This document shows, in pieces, positions 6,976 through 8,482 of a DNA stretch of 8,482 nt. Source of the stretch: Tannerella sp. (lineage in GTDB: Bacteria > Bacteroidota > Bacteroidia > Bacteroidales > Tannerellaceae). A model generated the notes under the pieces. It was not told where the DNA came from. It searched no databases and saw only the letters and a program-made list of their open reading frames with translations. Location: NCBI GenBank assembly GCA_031261145.1, contig JAISJX010000216.1:1-8482 (forward strand), in the 5' to 3' direction. The position numbers were made by a program, and so were the translations under genes. Every line of letters starts with the position of its first letter. Within the stretch, counting starts at the first letter, position 1.

Positions 6976-6983
6976 CAAAGATA
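6976..6983 (-). promoter_or_regulatory. Promoter-like -7 element for the C69 dipeptidase
   Basis: Minus-strand TATCTTTG matches TAnnTTTG and would start transcription near 6970, leaving a leader of about 125 nt. No TTTG is present at the expected 19-21 nt upstream, so this is a weak call. It is the only match to the element between the dipeptidase start and the gene relic. Confidence 0.3.
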
Positions 6984-7060
6984 TGTTTTTTCTTTCAATA
7001 TTTTCACCTGATTCCCTCAAGAAAATAACCTCCGTAACGTAGATTACAAAAATAAATTAT

Positions 7061-7103
7061 TACCTTTGCATTACCGTTTTATGATAATTGTTTTATGGTA
7101 ATG
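7061..7103 (+). promoter_or_regulatory. Promoter -7 element with inverted repeat ahead of the ATPase relic
   Basis: TACCTTTG at 7061-7068 matches TAnnTTTG; no proper -33 TTTG is seen. Directly after it, CATTACC (7069-7075) and GGTAATG (7097-7103) form a perfect 7-bp inverted repeat around the likely start of transcription. GTTTTATG is repeated inside it at 7076-7083 and 7090-7097. The inverted repeat ends 5 nt before the relic's ATG, so it could have been an operator or a leader hairpin controlling translation. With the gene destroyed, it may now be inert. Confidence 0.4.
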
Positions 7104-7108
7104 TTGAT

Positions 7109-7203
7109 ATGGAAAATATAAATCCTTTTATAATAGCAGGCTATGTGTCGCCCGTCCGTCTGTGCGTTTTATCTTTGCCGGTAGCCAACGCCGGGCTGTT
7201 TCA
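7109..7203 (+). pseudogene. Deleted relic of a Bacteroidales AAA-type ATPase gene
   Basis: The ATG at 7109 opens MENINPFIIAGYVSP (7109-7153), which I recognise as the usual start of a multicopy Bacteroidales ATP-binding protein family (archaeal-type ATPase, P-loop follows in intact members). The expected continuation with the P-loop is absent. In a different frame (+2), 7156-7203 reads PSVRFIFAGSQRRAVS, which resembles the strand and Ser/Gly turn that follow Walker B in the same family. The simplest reading is a large internal deletion with a frame change near 7150-7158, removing the P-loop and Walker B, plus loss of everything after 7203, where a repeat begins. Read straight through, the ATG gives only a 49-codon frame ending at 7258. 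The family match is from memory and cannot be confirmed here. Confidence 0.55.
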
Positions 7204-7342
7204 TAAGTATTTTAGCACGCAGATTACGCCGATATTAAAGATGAACGCAGATTATTAATACTGATAATATGCGTTTTTGTTTATATTACTTTTTTATTTA
7301 TCTGCGAAAATCTGTCTAATCTGCGTTATCTGCGTGCTTATG
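7202..7342. repeat. Inverted and tandem repeat built on the unit ACGCAGATT
   Basis: The left arm has GCACGCAGAT at 7215-7224, ACGC at 7226-7229 and ACGCAGATT at 7245-7253. The right arm has the complement ATCTGCGTGC at 7328-7337 and AATCTGCGT at 7318-7326, then further ATCTG units at 7310-7314 and 7300-7304. On the minus strand the right arm therefore reads four CGCAGAT/CAGAT units at about 9-10 nt spacing. Outer words CATAAG (7202-7207) and CTTATG (7337-7342) also pair, with an 8-nt insertion on the left side. The whole could fold as an imperfect hairpin with a long AT-rich loop (about 7254-7299). I recall similar CGCAGATTACGCAGATT repeats between genes in Bacteroidota; their origin is unclear. 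Confidence 0.65.
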
Positions 7343-7402
7343 AGATGTACTATAAGGATTTTTAATCCGATAATTATACGCTGCTTTGATTGTAAAAACG
7401 GA

Positions 7403-8461
7403 TTATATTGGATTTAACTTCATCACTTCTTCGTAAGCCCCGTATTTGCGGGCGGCGGCCACTAATGCACGGAAATTTTCGGGCGGTGTATTCCGTCCCA
7501 TGGCGCAGCCGGAACTGATGAAAAGACCCTGTCCTTTTGTTTTTTCCACAAGTTCCTGTACGGCTTTGTCCACGTCTTCGGGCGACCCAAATACAAGCGG
7601 GACGCTCGGATTGATATTACCCATCAGCACAGTGGATGATGGCGTCAATTCGCGGGCTGTCCGCATATCCAACTGCCAGTCCACTTCAAGGATTTTTGCG
7701 CCGGTCGCACCCATATCCGCAATAATCCGGTTGGTATTGCCGCAAATATGGATGGAAAACGGAATGCCGTAATCCTGCACTTCCTGCACCAACTGTTTTT
7801 CCGGTTCCAAGGCAAAAGCGCGGTACATGTCCGGAGATATCAGGTTGGGGCTGGCAAGGGCGTCGCCTATGGATGTCGCATGCGCTCCGGCATCTTTCTG
7901 CGCTTTGGCGAAAACGACGCAGACTTTCCGGCAATAATCCAGTACATCGGCAATCAGTTTGGGATCTTCGGTGATCAAATCCATCATAAACTGCGTGGTG
8001 CCGCGGAGCAGGCAGGCAATGCTGAAAGGCCCCTGGTCGGCGCGTCCCATAACGAACACATGGTCGCCGATGGCATCGACCAGCGTGCGGGTTGCTTCCA
8101 ACCATTCGGACAAACGACCTGCTTTGAACGGATCGGGGATTTCCAAATCATACACATCCCTCAAATCCTTGAGAACAGGATAGTCCTCGTTGACGACGGC
8201 CGGCTCGTCATCCCTGAAAATCACTTTTGCGCCAATGGCTTCCGCAATGGAAGCATCATCAAAGTCGATGATACAACCGTCGTAATTGTATTTTTCCTGT
8301 GAGATACGATGCGCCTCAGCCATTTTTTTACCGTTGCGGTTGATGTCGCCAATTCGGAATCCTGCCGTCTCAATGGCGAGCATAAAACATTGGGGAACAA
8401 TGGGCAAAGTGTCAAATTTTTCGCCGTTCAGTACGGCTAAACATCTTTCTAATGAAGTCAT
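7403..8461 (-). CDS. Uroporphyrinogen decarboxylase-family protein, MtaA/CmuA-like methyltransferase
   Basis: A 352-residue cytoplasmic TIM-barrel protein of the URO-D superfamily. It opens with MTSLERCLAVLNGEKFDTLPIVP-type sequence in which family members say 'R...a.l.ge.pDr.P'. The zinc site of the corrinoid methyltransferase branch (MtaA, MtbA, CmuA) is present: His238-x-Cys240 in FSIHICGNT and Cys319 in ISSGCAMGRNTPPEN. True HemE lacks this set and has a conserved N-terminal Arg-x-Ala-Gly-Arg-type motif not seen here. It therefore probably moves a methyl group between a corrinoid protein and a thiol or folate acceptor; the substrate is unknown. The ATG at 8461 is preceded by A-rich DNA only. 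Just 21 nt remain to the window edge, so any corrinoid-protein or activase partner upstream cannot be seen. The repeat 7202-7342 lies downstream. Confidence 0.88.
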   Translation of the reverse strand: MTSLERCLAVLNGEKFDTLPIVPQCFMLAIETAGFRIGDINRNGKKMAEAHRISQEKYNYDGCIIDFDDASIAEAIGAKVIFRDDEPAVVNEDYPVLKDLRDVYDLEIPDPFKAGRLSEWLEATRTLVDAIGDHVFVMGRADQGPFSIACLLRGTTQFMMDLITEDPKLIADVLDYCRKVCVVFAKAQKDAGAHATSIGDALASPNLISPDMYRAFALEPEKQLVQEVQDYGIPFSIHICGNTNRIIADMGATGAKILEVDWQLDMRTARELTPSSTVLMGNINPSVPLVFGSPEDVDKAVQELVEKTKGQGLFISSGCAMGRNTPPENFRALVAAARKYGAYEEVMKLNPI

Positions 8462-8482
8462 ATTTTTTGAATTTTTGAATGA

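Larger units (their letters stand above)
6845..7402. other. 558-nt intergenic stretch: leader, gene relic and structured repeat
   Basis: This is the longest stretch without an intact gene. From left to right it holds the minus-strand leader of the C69 dipeptidase (6845-6975), a weak minus-strand -7 element (6976-6983), a plus-strand promoter and inverted repeat (7061-7103), a deleted ATPase gene (7109-7203) and an inverted/tandem repeat (7202-7342). The last 60 nt before the uroporphyrinogen-decarboxylase-like gene's stop contain only a 5-bp palindrome (GGATTTTTAATCC, 7355-7367), too weak to call a terminator. No tRNA or known riboswitch fold was recognised here. Confidence 0.6.

Noticed and set aside
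7170..7177. Plus-strand TATCTTTG resembling a -7 promoter element
   Set aside because: It lies inside the ATPase relic where it encodes the Phe-Ile-Phe segment, has no TTTG upstream and no gene downstream.
7300..7342. CRISPR-like array suggested by repeated CGCAGAT units
   Set aside because: The units are about 7 nt with 2-4 nt between them, far below repeat and spacer lengths, and no cas genes are present.
7686..8105. 139-codon minus-strand open frame inside the URO-D-family gene
   Set aside because: It is an out-of-frame shadow of a gene with clear family motifs; its Arg/Cys/His-rich composition is typical of a shifted frame.

Overview
The window looks like ordinary chromosome of a Bacteroidales bacterium (phylum Bacteroidota). 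The evidence is the gene families (a ferredoxin-less IorA beside IorB, a C69 dipeptidase with a signal peptide, a Bacteroidota-style HTH regulator, a remnant of a Bacteroidales AAA-type ATPase), the AT-rich intergenic DNA beside moderately GC-rich genes, and several matches to the Bacteroidota promoter element TAnnTTTG, one with a properly spaced TTTG upstream. Genus cannot be set from this.

Layout. Positions 1-227 hold a well-formed promoter and 11-bp direct repeats ahead of a plus-strand XRE-type regulator (228-710). A long stem-loop (727-777) lies between it and the convergent minus-strand genes. From right to left on the minus strand, iorA (start 4033, or 4054), iorB (1 nt gap), a TlpA-like secreted thioredoxin (3 nt gap) and a small helical protein of unknown function (62 nt gap) look like one transcription unit. 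Further right are mltG (4200-5240) and a secreted C69 dipeptidase (5294-6844), also on the minus strand. Both act in the cell envelope and may be co-transcribed, although mltG has its own promoter-like element.

The largest gap (6845-7402, 558 nt) is not empty. It holds the dipeptidase leader, then a plus-strand promoter with an inverted repeat, then a badly deleted ATPase gene (7109-7203). The remnant keeps the first 15 codons joined out of frame to an internal piece. A structured repeat (7202-7342) built on the unit ACGCAGATT follows directly. At the right edge is a minus-strand uroporphyrinogen-decarboxylase-family protein (7403-8461) with the His-x-Cys...Cys zinc site of corrinoid methyltransferases. 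Its partners, if any, lie outside the window.

How the genes work together. IorAB would oxidatively decarboxylate aryl-pyruvates from aromatic amino acids to aryl-acetyl-CoA, passing electrons to a separate ferredoxin. MltG trims or terminates glycan strands at the inner membrane, and the C69 enzyme cleaves dipeptides outside the cytoplasm. No defence system, CRISPR array, tRNA, rRNA or intact mobile element was found. I see no convincing novel multi-gene system. The items most worth a second look are the ATPase relic with its adjoining repeat, the regulator's control region, and the iorA leader.
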